Shown piece after piece: positions 22,930-35,789 of a stretch of 64,000 nt of DNA (position 1 is its first letter; each line of letters starts with the position of its first letter). Origin of the DNA: Verticillium longisporum. Lineage: Eukaryota > Ascomycota > Sordariomycetes > Glomerellales > Plectosphaerellaceae. The stretch is taken from contig JAETXT010000005.1 of the NCBI GenBank assembly GCA_019188255.1, forward strand, positions 4,836,001-4,900,000, given 5' to 3'. The notes under the pieces are model-generated. The model did no database searches. It worked only from the letters and a program-made list of their open reading frames with translations, and was not told the DNA's origin. Position numbers and translations under genes: made by a program.

Positions 22930-23923
22930 TCAATCCCGCAAGACGCCCACGTGGACCACGAACCCGGATCCGATGGCCAGTCCTTCGCCCACAACTTGAT
23001 CTGGCACACGCCAAACGCGAAACCGCCGATGGAAAGCCTTCAGCCACGCCTCGAACACCTCGGGCGACCGCAGCTGCTGCGCAACAATACAGAGCGTAGG
23101 TCCTCTTGCTGTTGCGCCCTCCTCCCTCCTCCGCAAAAGACACGCGTCGACAGACGTCTGCACGAGCGGCTCGACAAGCGCATCGTTGTAGATGCAGTCA
23201 CACGCCACGACCAGGTCAAAGCTCCTCACCTCGTCGCTCCGCGTCAGCGCCGGCGTCACCTCGTCGAGCTCCCAGTCGAGCGGCTCGAAGAAGACGTGCC
23301 CCGCCGGCGCCGGCGCCGCCTGCAAAGAAGAAGACGAAGCCCGCCCTTTGGCGCCGCGTCGCGCGGGCGCCGGCGCCCTCTCGTTGGCGTCGAGGTTCCG
23401 CTGCACGAGGCGCGCCACGTACGGCTGGTCCGTCAGCACGTAGCGGCCCACGCGGGGTCCGCAGGCCAGGCCCGTCAGGGCGCTGATACCGCAGCCGAGC
23501 TCGAGGACCGCGGCGTCGCTGCTCGCTGGTCCCGTCGGTGCCGAGGAGGACCGCGGCAGAAACGGACAGTCCGGGGACGACAGAAAGGCGGCGAAGAGCG
23601 GAGTGATCTTCCAGAGGACGGCGCCGGTCGTGCCGCCTGCGCGCGAGGAGGCGAGGAGGGTCGGCGACTGGTGGATCGTAAAGTCGCGGTTCGGGGGCAG
23701 GGTGATGTCCAGCTCTGCGGCGCGGGGGTCGATGAAGCCGAGGTTTGCCGAGGGGATGGGGGCGGAGAAGAGGGCAAAGGTTTCTGTGCATGTTTTCTGT
23801 CATTAGCACAAGGCTCAGAACAAGGCTTCATGGTAGTGGGCAATTGTGGTTGCATCTCGTATTACCTTCTTCGGGGTCAAGGACCTCGTCCTCAAACGAT
23901 TCAAGGAGCTCCAGCACGCTCAT
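22930..23923 (-). CDS. rkm5: RKM5-like ribosomal protein lysine methyltransferase
   Basis: Seven-beta-strand SAM-dependent methyltransferase (methyltransferase family 16 / METTL21-like). Yeast Rkm5 monomethylates a lysine of ribosomal protein L1. Exons are 23866-23923 and 22930-23783 with an 82-nt intron, giving 303 aa. Motifs: SANLGFIDPRAAELDITL, TIHQSPTLLASSRAGGTTGAV with the following WKITPLFA, the SAM-binding motif I VLELGCGIS, GRYVLTDQPYV, FFEPLDWELDEV, and FDLVVACDCIYNDALVEPLVQT in place of the DxxY motif. The C-terminal IVAQQLRSPEVFEAWLKAFH and RVWRVPD are typical. It converges on LEU1 with 286 bp between stops. The substrate is inferred from the yeast ortholog; the fold and family are clear. 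Confidence 0.85.
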
Positions 23924-24318
23924 TTTGCTGTTTGTTCAAGTGCGCGCGGGCAAATTGATGAATGCCCGATCCAAGTCTAGCAGCACTGCGTTTGCTATTG
24001 ACATCCAGAGGCCGCACAAACCGGTGAGTTGGTTATATATCACTTGAAAATGGAACAAAACACCCACACACAGTCCAAATGAAGTCGAGTTGAGCCGAGT
24101 TTTCCACAGCAATACAGTGTTATTTGGTAACGATTGATCACTGTGCCCGAACCACCCGTCAGGTCATTCCCTCCCGTACTATTTGTTCCATCCAATTCAT
24201 TCCTGCTTCAAAGCAGATCTATCATGCTCAGTCCTTTGAACTAAATGTGCGCCGATGCACCCCATATCTACGCTAATAATGCCATGCCTAAATCAGTCAT
24301 TACGTTCCATCGTTCAGT
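23924..24318. other. Intergenic between RKM5 start and OPT stop
   Basis: 395 bp between two minus-strand genes, presumably the RKM5 promoter and the OPT 3' UTR. Nothing else is recognised. Confidence 0.5.
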
Positions 24319-27300
24319 TCACCATGTGTCTGGTCCAAAATGCGCACCCTCGGGCAGCGTCTTGTAAGGGCACGCCTGCCAGTCGCAGCCCTGCTTGTAA
24401 ACCTCCGTCCCCCACCAGCTAAAGCCCTTCATCAGACCCGGGTACACAAAGCCAAAGAAGACAATCACGATGCCGAATGCCAATCCTGAGTCGAGCGCCG
24501 CGCTCATCGTCATGGTGTACTTGGCCCACCACGCGCTCGCGCGGCGTTTGATGTGGTAGTTGAAGACGTAGCACACCAGCACCCACACCGAGAAATTGAG
24601 TCCTGTGGCCGGCGGAATCCAGGACATCGTGCCGAACACCAGCGGCAGGTTGATTTTTCGCACAATGCTGTTCTTCTTGTTGCGACTGTACAGCCAGAGT
24701 GGGATTGGCAGAACGGCCCCCAACAGGAAGAACCAGACGAGGCTCCTGTAGGTCGCGTTTGGTCCGAAGAACTCGCCGGGCCCGACAACGCCCCATAGGA
24801 TTGAGCCGTTGAAGTGAACACGAGCGAACGGGCAGGTGAATCCATTGACCGCATCCTTGGTGCAAATGCCGGGAACGTTGGCGAACATCCAATTGAGCAC
24901 AAAGATCTGCGTAATCGACGAGACCACGGTCGCCGCCATCTGAACGGAGAACATGATGCGAGGAGGGATCTTCATATACTCGCCGAGTTTGAGGTCCGAA
25001 GCAAACTTGATCCCCTGCACCGAGGAGATGTACCCGTATGTCACAAACACCATGTTCGCACTGGGTCGTCCGGGGAAGACAGCACCGCAGATCAACTGCC
25101 AAATGAGATAGATGCTGCTATGCTGGTTCGTCACTGCCATGATGATGCCGTTGGGAATAAAGAAGACAGCACAGACGCCCAATGCAAGTAGCAATCCATA
25201 CCATGGCAGGTGAATCGGGTAGCTGCGAGCAAAGTTAGTGGAATGAATCCGTTGCATGACGTAGTACGTACTATTCAACAACGAATATTCCTATCGCCAA
25301 CATGGAAACGAATGTCATAAGGTACCACGAAATGGGGGCATCTTTGTACCGTCTCATCAGTCGGCTGTGCACATCCTCCTTGAAGAGATGGCTGTCTGAA
25401 TTCGAGGATGCCCTTGACAGGCCCGGCGTTGCTGGGCTGTCTGGTGCGGCAGAATCGGGTTCGTTTGAAACAGGCTGGTAGGTTGGTTTGCCTTCCTCCC
25501 GCGCCTCCTGCCAAGACGTCTTCCACGTCTCCCACATGTCTTTTCCATGCCAGCAGGCCGTATGCGTGAGCAACGCAGCTAGACCTGCGAATTGCACTCC
25601 ATAACTCAGCACGTAGGTGATGGGCAGGAAGACACGGCTATAGTTCGTGTAGGCCTCCTTGTCGAAAAGAAACTCGTCAGTCAGGATACGGCTGACGTTG
25701 TAGACGTTTCCCGTATTGTCGAATACAGCCGACGACAAGATAGGCATGTAAGAAGAGTAGAATATGTTTCCGTAGTAAGCAATCGGTGCGACGAACCACA
25801 TGACGACGAACATGCCGCCAATGACATTCATTGCCGCCCAAAATGGTACCAAAAGCGGAGAGCCAATGTAAGAGATCTGTGCCCAATCGAAAGTCAGGGG
25901 GAAGAGGCCAAGTCCGGACGACACCCCGAAAAGGTTTGCAATGACAACGTTCTTCGGTGCAAACCAGGTGATGACGTTGAAGTAGCTGAGACACGGCATT
26001 AGGAGTCCCGGCAGGAAGTAGAAGACGAAGGCTCCCGTCCACACAATGTAGAAGAATTTCCATCGGGACATGCGCCAGCCATTGGCCGGTTTGTTCTCCT
26101 CCTTATGGAGAGTGCCAAACATCGCTGCAGACATGAGCGTGCCTGGCCAAATCATGCCGCCAGGACGAACCAGAAAGCGGCGCGTAATGCCTGCAAAGGC
26201 GTAGCCCAGAATCTGGGTTGACAGGATGAGCAACAGCTGATACGGAATGGTAGCCTCCTGGTTATAGAATCTCGATTGCTCGACGATGACGTCTGTTGCG
26301 AAGGCGAAACCAAAGGAGACGTTGCTACTCACGTAGACACACGTATGCTCCTTCTCGTTCCATCTTCCCTGGGCCAGCCAGAGGCGGAAGCGACTCCACC
26401 GTGTTCGCCTTTCGGGGTGGTCGTCCAAGATGTGGTCGAGAACGCCATCCTCGAAGACTTCACGGGGGTCGGCGGGAGACTTGAGCATGTAATCCCACAT
26501 GAGACCAAGAGGGTGTACTAGTAACAGGGCAATAACAGGTGTAATCGAGACGCTCGGGTATCGCAGCGAGAAGAAGAGGTTTGTTGAAGAGCCGAGAACG
26601 GAAAACAGTGTAGAAAGAATCCACATCCTTGGGGTGTTGATTGACAGCGTCGTGTTGTCTACGGGAGAGACAGAAGCGCGAACGGCATCATACGGCGAAT
26701 CATCGACGGGTTCCGGACTGTGTTCGCTCCCCGAGTCATCAACAAGGTAGTCGTCGTCGTCGTCATCCTCGTTGTTCTCGGAAGCTTTCACCTTGTCACG
26801 CAGCACATGGCTCGGCAGACTCGACTGCGCGAGTCCAAACCGTCCGTCGGGACCGGTAGCCAGTATGGCGCCGTCGACATCCTCTGCCAGGCGTGAGGGT
26901 TTCCTCGTGAGCGTAGACTGCCTGGACCCGTCTCGTGAGACGGTACGCAGGAGAACGTTCGACTCGCTGCCCGTGGGCGAAACGTTGCCGCTCGTGGGTT
27001 GTGAGACGGAACCGTAGGAGACATTTCTTCCTGTCGAGAGCAAATGGGGGGGCTTGGGAGCCATCGCGCCGTCGTTCAGTTGGGCGGGAGGGGTGTGTGG
27101 ACGTGAGGTATCGATGCCTTCCCCACCATGTTCGGAGGCAAAGTCGTGGTATGAGGACGTCGCAAAGTCGGTCTTGTTCTCTCGGGAAGTACGCGTGCCG
27201 GGGCTCGCTGTCGAAGGTTCGGTTCGGAGACGTTGGCGCAGAGGTTCAAGGCGCAGAGGAAGAGGTTCGCCAGGCTCGGAGGGCTGCAGAAGGGGCGTTC

Positions 27301-27364
27301 CGAGCTCGCTATGGGGGTGTTGGTATGGGGAATTCGAAGCAGACGGATTCCTATCACCCAACAT
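24319..27364 (-). CDS. OPT-family oligopeptide transporter
   Basis: Proton-coupled small-peptide (OPT family) importer of the plasma membrane. Exons are 25272-27364 and 24319-25222 with a 49-nt intron (donor GTACGT, branch CTAAC, acceptor CGCAG). The join reads VVEYYPIHLPWYGLLLALG. The first ATG in frame is at 27364 (MLGDRNPS), giving 998 aa. An open stretch upstream has only a GTG. About 230 N-terminal residues are disordered and Ser/Thr/Pro-rich, ending in an acidic run (NNEDDDDDDY). The transporter core starts at NTPRMWILSTLFSVLGSSTN and contains NLFFSLRYPSVSIT, EHTCVYVSSNVSFGFAFATD, LGLFPLTFDWAQISYIGSPL, SAVFDNTGNVYNV and SWIPPATGLNFSVWVLVCY. The last residues (QGCDWQACPYKTLP) are typical. 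Substrate range is unknown. Confidence 0.9.
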
Positions 27365-30300
27365 GGCCTTGGCTAGAAGTGTCCAAGTGGGTGGAAGAGG
27401 GTCTTTGTAGCTCGGAGGAAGCACAGGGGGGCAGGCACACGGCCAGCTCACGACCACAACGGGACGGGAGGTGCAGATCTAAACGGTGCCGTGACAGCCC
27501 AGGCAGGCGCGGGTGGGGGTCGGCGCTCCTCGTCTCTCCTTCTTCTTCCGCAGATGGTGCTTCCCGTGCCTGATGGATGGATCAGCACGACTGAGAAGTG
27601 GACGTGGGCAGGAACATGGGATGGGACGCGAGGGGCGCAAGGGGCGTCAGCAGCTGGGTCAGTGACGAACGGTCAAACTTGGAACACGCGCCTGCCCAAG
27701 TTGAGTGGTGTGGTTGTGTGGATGTGGTGGACGTTTGGGAAGGGATGCGTAGGCAGGGGCGGCACGCAGTCCGCAGTGTGCAGCAGGCAGGTGCATTGGT
27801 GTGGTGCAGCGCAACAGAAGCAGCGCAGGCGCAGTCGGTGTGGATTCCGTCCCTTCTGTTTGGTGGGGGGCCAGGGAGGAAGGCACGAAGGCTTGGGCTC
27901 TTGCGACTGATGAGGTCAGCTCTCGGCTTGGGGCGGCCTGGGCGGGTACGAGGCTGCCAGGCCCACCAGTCACAGATTCGCGCCCCGAAAGCAGACAGGG
28001 GAACCTGGACCACGCCGAGAGCTCGCTGCACCCGATCTCGCCTTGCCAGCGATGGTACGCTGTACGCTGTACGGTACAGTACTGGTATTTACATCTAGCA
28101 CGCGTCCGATGCGCGTCAGATGACTCACGGAGCAAAAGACACCCTGAGCGCCACGGCAGTGGAAAAGGAACACTGGAGACGACCATCCAAGACACTGCAA
28201 GCCTGTCCGCCCGTCCATCATGGCCCAGCTCGTTTGGCATTCCACCTTGGGGTCAATCGAATCGAATCCTGCTGGTTTTCACACAGGCCTGTTGGTCGAT
28301 TTGGACCACCCCCACTCGACTCCCCTGCCTCCCTGCCTCCCGCTATTCATCACAGGACAACGCATGGCGAAGTAGGTGGGTAAGACCGGGCTAAAATGTC
28401 ATGCTTCAAGGCGAGCAAGGGCCTGCCAGTGCGACGAGCCCCGCCCCTGTCGCTATGGCTATGGCTGTCTGCACATCAGAAGGCTCAGGCCGTGCGCCAA
28501 CAGCGGTTAAATCTCGTCGAAGGCTCCAACCGAGATGGGCAGATCCCCATCAGATTAGATAACTTCAGCGTCCTGCAGCCAGTTCATTGGGCCGCGAGAA
28601 CAGGACGAAGCCGATGCAGCAGCCGGAGCGGGCTCTTTTCCTCGTCAAGCCCACCAAAAGCGAACTTCTACAGGTAGCGCGCCTTGGGTGCCCTGTCCGT
28701 TGAGCCTAACCTGAACTACTGTCTCACGCATGAACAAACAAGCCTGCCGCCAACCCGACAGCACAGTGCTGCTTCCAGCGTGACGGGTGGAGAGAGGGTC
28801 GACCAACCTGTCAATCGAAGCGCCATTTAAGAGACATTCTGGATCCGGCTCGCCCGACTCGAACCACTACTGCTCTGCTCCCATCAGTGTGTTGCGGGAC
28901 GAGCCAGACCCAACCCCATCGTCCGCATGGAAGAGGATCGGTCCGTAGAGGAGCTGGTCTCCAACGAACGATAGCGCGACGAGACACGTCAAGTTGCCAG
29001 CATCAAAATGGGCCCTTATGCCTTTCCTCATGCCTCTACCTTGGTCGAAAGTACCGCACAATCGAGCTCGAGCATACATCTCACCGCTTCGCTTTCACTG
29101 TGCACGCGTCACTCTCGGCAACTCCAAAAGCCAGTCAGTGTGGTGGCCCCAGTATGTGCGGAGCACACCAGTCGAGCACCATTGTCGCCCCATGGATTAT
29201 CATTTCAAGTTTGTCGGATGTCCCTCCACTTCCAGCGACACTGGAAACTCTGAAGCCTGAGCGCCTGAAAGGCCCTGGTCGTACATCGGGCAGGTCCACC
29301 TCTCTGTTGCATCGGTCTGCTTCGGCATCCGACATGACGAGCCTCCGAAAAGGGTCGTATATCCGACCCGCCAGCCGCCTCCCGACGAACCGAACGCCGT
29401 TATGTTTGCCTGTCAAAATTGATCATCATTGCCATTCATACTCATTTCACGGGGCATCCGCAAGCTGGATAGACTTGATTTCCAGCACATCATATATTGC
29501 AAACCTCAGGAGAGTACCGTTCCCACTGCCGATGATCTGGTGCCAGTCTTGCCGTCACAGATGTGTGGTGGCTGCACTAAGGCATCGTAGGTAGGATACC
29601 AGGTGGACTCGCCTGTCCATCATAAAAGCTACTTGCAATGTGACGAAATAAGGCTTTCATCATGCATGGTACACGAGCTAATCAGTTACTGTCCCATTCA
29701 ACAACCCAGAAAGACGACCCGAACTCTTTCGAGAACGCTATTTCCTGGGCAGGGCTCACCAACCTGTCTGTCACCTCTCGATAGGAACACTGAGTAAGAT
29801 TCGCCCGGCACAGGGTCTCCAATTCCGTAAGAGGAGGTGAACAATATGCCCCGAGAAGGGCTCAGTGCCAATGGGTCGGCCGGTTCCAATACCGTCAACA
29901 GATTTATGGTTTCTAGTGTCTTTGACCTCGAATGGAATTCATGCAATGAGTGTGAAAGGTCTTTTTTCATGCCATCAGAATGGCTGGTTCGTCAACAGCA
30001 TACTCCATTGCGCTACTAGCACCGCACCCCCGTCATTCCTTGTGACCGAGTATCACTTCAGTGCAAGGTATTCTAGTTTCAACTCATTGCATCGAGACCC
30101 ACCAGGCAACGCAAACGGACTGTACCATGGGCAGACCTCGAGCTCGAGGGAATAGATCGCCACTCTTGGATATCGTAGGACCTGATAGCAGCTTGGCCTT
30201 GCAACCACGATGTTTACAAGGCAACACATTTCTTGAGCCACAGGCCGCGAGCACCGCGTCGCAAGAGACGACAGTGGAAATGAGAGCTCTAATAGTAGCC

Positions 30301-33300
30301 GCCTCGCACATAAACTCTGCTTTATCAACAAACACGCCAACACCACTAATCATCCTTCTCACGTCCGTTGCTATCCTTGTCATATGTGATAGCGAACAAA
30401 AGTGGGCGAATGATCGCGGCCTACGCAAGCAACTTTGTCACAATGACGAGCAGCGAGTTTGCTAATCAGTTTCCACCGCAAGTCTTTATTCGTCGAGGGC
30501 TGCCCGTGTGACGGCCTGTCTGTCGTACTGAGCGAAGTAACCGCTGTCGCGCATTCAGCTTGGTACACCCGTCGTTGCTCGTACGTCCACAATTGAAGAC
30601 TTAAGCTTCATTTTCTGCCACACCCAGCCTCGCCCCTCGGCCCCCCTCCATGTAGCGGGCCCTGTGGCGTGCCGAGCGACTGCCGTGTTCCGCTCGTAGT
30701 CACTGAGCCACGAGGCATATTCTCTTTGAGGAATTGGGTGCTACATCGACAGCGCCAGAGATAACAACGACACTGATGAGTCAAAACAGTAAATCAGGAG
30801 CAACGCTAGATGCCGAATGACTCCTCAAACGAATAAGAGAGGTCTGGAACTTCCGCGTCTTGGATATAAGTCGGCACCTGTATCATATCCTTGTTACTTG
30901 CCCCAGACGGCCTTGTTCCTGCCGTATGTGCAACAGGCCTTTCCCGGCCACGCGATGTGTCACTTCGTCCACGCTTTTACAGCGAAAGCGGATTTCAAGA
31001 CGCCCGAAGTCGAGGCCCACACCCATGCCGGTATTGAACTGGACTAATCTCGCGGCGCGCGAACGTCATGACCTGTCCTGTCACTTTCTGCGGTGTCACC
31101 GAGACAGGTGCACACGCCTCTGAAACCTGGACAGCAAGCCCTGACACTACTCATGAAAGAGAACAGGGTCTTTTATGTATTTGGGTTCATACAAACCTCC
31201 TGTCAGCTCATTTACTGCCCCGCATGGCTACACACGTTGACGCCAAGGCTGTGTTGCAGACCAAGGAAAGCGAATACTTCTGAGGGATCTTTGCTGCAAG
31301 TGAGTGGCTTAATGGGGTCGGAATTATGCTGCCGATCGTTCACTGCCTGTTACCTTGTCTCGTCCCTGATTTGCTCTGTTGCGGCGTAGGGTACAACAGA
31401 GCACATGATGTTGAACTAACAAGCCTCTCTTACTCGTGCCGCAATCTTCATATCGAGTGAGAGATCGACATAGCAACGTTAACGATTGCTCCAGCGACAT
31501 TTACTGTCTTAAGGCGTGTTGGGCATATCAATTTCCGCTTCTGTGTTTGTCCGTTTGTAAGGACCTCCGTTTTGCTAGGGCTCCAGCCCAGATCATCAAG
31601 CTTTCACAGAACCCTGCGCTACCTACACAATGGTCTCATGGGAAGTCGCAGAAACCATGATGACGATATCTCGCGGTTTCGATGCCGACAGGCGATAAAG
31701 TTCGTTGACTCGACCTACATGGCTTATGGGTCAGCTCAACGTCTGGCATAACCCGCTTGTCTGGGCTAACTTCGATTTGGAGTCAATCGAAGCGGCATTC
31801 TGGAGCACCGCTATGCCATCTATTTTATCTGTGCCCTATTAGCTCGTTCGTCTTAAGGAAATAGGCGACTCGATCACCTGACACCTTTCTCAGCCAGTCT
31901 CGCGGATTGCCTCATCGTCAACAAGAAATCATTTGTTCTCCGGCATCGGGCTCATTCTGGGCGGTGGATAGCGGAATCGGTGGTCATTGTGTTGCACATT
32001 CAGGCGAAAGCGGATATTTTGTGAACCTCGGACATTTTCTTTCCTTCCCTTGTGCTTGTACACATACGAGCTCGTGGGGGCAAAAGGGGGGAAACAAGGG
32101 ATCCGTGTCGTGACAGCTGCAACCACCCCTCAAGGACAGTCAGACTGCAGCGGCATCCCAGGACACGCCTCTCGTAGAGCCCTGGATTATGCTCCACACG
32201 TCACCGAGTTGAGGACAGCGGCTATGCACATGGGCTGCTGCCAACAAAGGATATGGCAAGTCGGTGTCTGTCGGCTTGAGAAGCATTTGCCTTCCAGCAC
32301 ACTGCCCTAGACACAGAAGACGGCTGGCCAAAAAAAGGCGAGCGAGAGTGAGCTCAGACTGGCGGTCTGGTTTATCATGTCATCGTCTTCGCCTGCATTC
32401 GTATTCTACGATCGAGCAGGCACGGCCACGTGTGTCGAGTCAAGTGTTGATATGTCTGGCAAAGCTTCGCCCGAAACTATGGCTGGCTTTGTTTTGGCGA
32501 TTCGCCAAATCCGCCTGACGATGTGGCCAAACGGCTTTGCCATGCGGCTACCCGATAGATGCCTCTGTTCATCCACACGCCCTTGGTACGCCTCCAAACA
32601 CCGTGTTTTTCCGTGTTTGGTGCCGCGGGAGTCAATTATGTTAGTATTTGCGTCGTCAAACTGGTTTCTGCTTGGACATTGGCCCCCTACAGAGGTCCTA
32701 CAGAGGGCCAAGAGAGGGAGGCTGACTGGGAAACTGTCACGGAAGTGACTTGAAGACACCCAGTGAGTCCCCCTTCCGCCAAGGTTCCCATCTTGGTGAG
32801 AGGCACTGAAACCCGGGGGGTCTTGGTTTCGAAGCTGCCGGCTACGAGATGGGTGGGCGAGGAGAGTACCAGACCCCCCACCTGACCATGCCTTCTTTTC
32901 CAGCCTTTCATCTGTCGGTCAAGGAGCGGAGAAGTTGAGCCTGAGTGCGCTCCCATGCTCATGAGCCGTTTGCTAGGGGATGTGTATTCTGACGCCCGAC
33001 GACAAATCCCTGGACTGCATTGGCCCCCCTCTTTGCACCGAATGTGGCCCTATGTATCTTGCACAGCCAGTCCTCGTCCATTATCCTGCTCATCTACAGC
33101 CGACATATTTAGAAGACGCCACCATCAATGGTGTTGGCATCTCGGACCCGCATCCTCGCCCTCGTCACCTATCACTTGGAGGCCCTTCCTCGATAGACGC
33201 TATAGAAGAAGCGGTGGACTCTCACAAACGGAGCTCACAGTCCTGAGAGGCTCGATTACAAGACAGCTTGACAAAGGAAATCTGCACCGAGAACACGAAA

Positions 33301-33803
33301 AGCCACGAAGAAGGAGTCTCTTCCTTGATATCATCTCCCTTGGACACGCCGAACTGCGGCACCGCCGAACACCTAAGTCGTGGCCGCTGACGAAAGGACC
33401 GGTATCCATCGACCCCTTGTCCTGGTCATTTTGGAGCTCATCACGCGCTTTGCTCTCAGCACCTGCCACCCTCCATTTTCTCAAGACGCGCGAGGCATCG
33501 ATCCCCAGAAAAGCAGGCGTCAGGTGTTTGCCATTACTGCCCATCACCACGGAGCGGCGCGAGGAGAGAGCATCTGGTCCCCTCCCCCCGACCCTTTCAT
33601 CTTTCCTGACGGGTCTTGCTGTTCCCGCAGCTCTGTCTTAAACCCATCCATCCCACCGCCTCCGATCTTCGTGGGGTTTTACTGCTCGCCGGTTCAGTCA
33701 GTACGTCAAAGTCAAAGCCCTGTCGCCTCCCCCCCTACACAGCGCAGGAAGCAGATCAACTTTTCGAGACAATTCTGCGAGCAGCGTGTAAACAAACGGC
33801 ACC
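27365..33803. other. 6.4-kb gene-free interval between divergent OPT and XBP1-like genes
   Basis: Long interval with no coding region I can support. Open frames on both strands are short, mutually overlapping and without domains, and none extends by splicing. Base composition is mixed, not strongly AT-rich, and I see no transposon remnant. A TGACTCA motif lies at 28121-28127, about 760 bp upstream of the OPT start, and could be a Gcn4/CPC1-type site. The 3' third may be a long promoter or 5' leader of the regulatory gene at 33804. Non-coding RNA cannot be judged from one sequence. Confidence 0.5.
28121..28127. promoter_or_regulatory. TGACTCA motif upstream of OPT
   Basis: Perfect bZIP (Gcn4/CPC1/AP-1) consensus heptamer about 760 bp upstream of the OPT start codon. 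Peptide transporters are plausible cross-pathway-control targets, but a 7-mer is expected by chance every few kilobases. Confidence 0.25.
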
Positions 33804-35546
33804 ATGCTTTCTCTTGCATCTCTTCTCAACCCTTCCCCTCAAGGATCCTCCCCCGCTCCATCCACCACCCGACTCCCTCAGTTCATGCCTAGCCCTACAG
33901 CCTCCTCACCCGCCACCTCGACCGCTGATGATACCTCGCCGTCACGCATCGGAAGGCCGCTCGTGTCCAAGTTCAGGATGACCAAAGAGCTGCTCACTGT
34001 CAAATCAAAACCTAGGGGTCCTATCAATTACTGGCCCTATCAAGATGTCGACGACGCTGCCCGCCGCGCGGTTGAGAAATTCCAAGTCACCCCCTTTGGC
34101 CAGATTCACAACTGCTGCGCACACATTCCGTACAACAGTGGGAAGAAAGACTTCTACGAGAAGACGGGACGGGAAAGCTTTGAAGGTGGGTTCATCATAA
34201 AATTGGACGTCGTGTACGTCTGCTGACAGTCGTATCGCAAGTCTTCAAGTACGAGTTCAGGGTGCCTGGCGTTGACGCCGAGTTTATGGTCATGTGGGAC
34301 TACAACATTGGCTTGGTTCGCATGACTCCCTTCTTCAAGTGCTGCAAGTACGGAAAGGTATGTTTAGCACTTGGCTTGACCGAGCCTCACAGGCCTTGCT
34401 GACTGGCGTGCTTGAGACGGTGCCAGCGAAGATGTTGAGCCTCAACCCTGGGCTCAAAGACATCACACACAGCATCACAGGCGGTGCCATTCTGGCTCAA
34501 GGTCGGTGACACTCCCAACATGCCATAAAGCGTCCTGCTAACATCGGCAAGGATACTGGATGCCCTACAACTGTGCCAAGGCTGTCTGCGCGACATTTTG
34601 CTACGACATTGCTGGAGCGTTGATCCCGATATTCGGTCCCGCATTCCCATCTGAATGCATACCGCCAGGTGCCCCCGAATTTCAACGCATGATCATCAGC
34701 TCGCAGATCATATACGACGCCCAGCGAGAGGCGGAGATCACGCGCCGGACTATTCTACGTGCTCTCGCCTCGGGCAATCGTGTCAGTGGCGGTGGCTACA
34801 CCAGCAGCCCCGACTCCCGCCAGGACCGCCGACCCCTCCGGCCGGTCCGTGACGTCGACCGCCGTCTCCGCGTCTATACACGGCTTCTGAGCCCCTACAG
34901 TACAGACACGGACGCTGAAGGCCATCACTCCGGCCCAGATTCGGGTCCAGACTCGGCCTCGAGTTTGGGCTCCAGCGCTCTCGGCTATGCTTTCCACCGC
35001 CCGGCAGCCCCGACCTCCATGCGGCACACCTCTGGCTGGACGGCCGCGAATCATGGGTACCCCCCTGTACAGGCACGTCCTCACCAGCTCCCACAAGCGT
35101 ACCACCGGGAGGAGAGGGGGTTCCAGCCGCCGAACCCCTGGCTCAGCGCAGTCCCCCGCTTCGCCCCTGCGCCCATGACGTCGGCAGCGCATCCACCGCC
35201 GCGCAGCCAACCCCCAACGCAACGGACGTGGCCGGCTAAGCGGCGGCTTGATCAGTACGACTCGGACGATACCGACGCCGGGTACGAAGGTGGCGAGAGC
35301 CAGAACGGCAGCCCGGCGCTCCGGTACATTGCGGAGAAGAGGCGGGAGGAGAACGTGCCAGGGGTGGACCCTGCCGAGAAGAACGCAGCTTTGCTGTTGA
35401 TGGACCTCAGCGTGCGGGACCAGATTTTCGAGCGGCGTGCTGACGAAGAGTGTCGGGACAAGGGCCGCGTCAGCGATACTGACGTGGATCTGCATCGGAC
35501 CAAAAGAAGAAGGGCAGCGAGTCTGCCTGCGATAACGTCGTTGTAA
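33804..35546 (+). CDS. APSES/KilA-N DNA-binding protein, XBP1-like
   Basis: Fungal transcription factor with an APSES (KilA-N) domain. Exons are 33804-34185, 34242-34357, 34417-34501 and 34552-35546, giving 525 aa. The introns are 56, 59 and 50 nt and all joins keep frame. The domain runs over about residues 60-245: [88 protein letters not shown] and [17 protein letters not shown]. This fits the Xbp1-like branch rather than StuA/Asm-1 or Mbp1/Swi4, because ankyrin repeats and the StuA signature are absent. The C-terminal half is disordered, with a basic patch [13 protein letters not shown] and a final nuclear-signal-like TKRRRAA. In yeast, Xbp1 is a stress and quiescence repressor; the role here is inferred. 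Confidence 0.82.
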
Positions 35547-35789
35547 TGGGGGGCTGCTCTGTGATGGCATCTTGGGTTGATTTCTCTGGCATTCCCCTTT
35601 TTTTTCTCTGAAGTGTCGGGAGCAAGGAATAGATGGACGACTCAGGTCTGGAGGGGATTTTTTTTTCTTTCTCTTGTATTGAAGGCGTCGTAGGCATACG
35701 CATCAGATTGCATCACTTCATGGACCTTTCGCTTCCCATCGCTGTTCTCTTCCATATCATTCATGTCATTCTTCTTTCCTGGCCGACGC

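Noticed and set aside
27365..27457. OPT start 31 codons further upstream
   Set aside because: That position is GTG, not ATG; the first ATG in frame is at 27364.
28840..28930. tRNA gene on the minus strand suggested by GGTTCGAGTCG
   Set aside because: The T stem does not pair and the 5' acceptor complement is absent.
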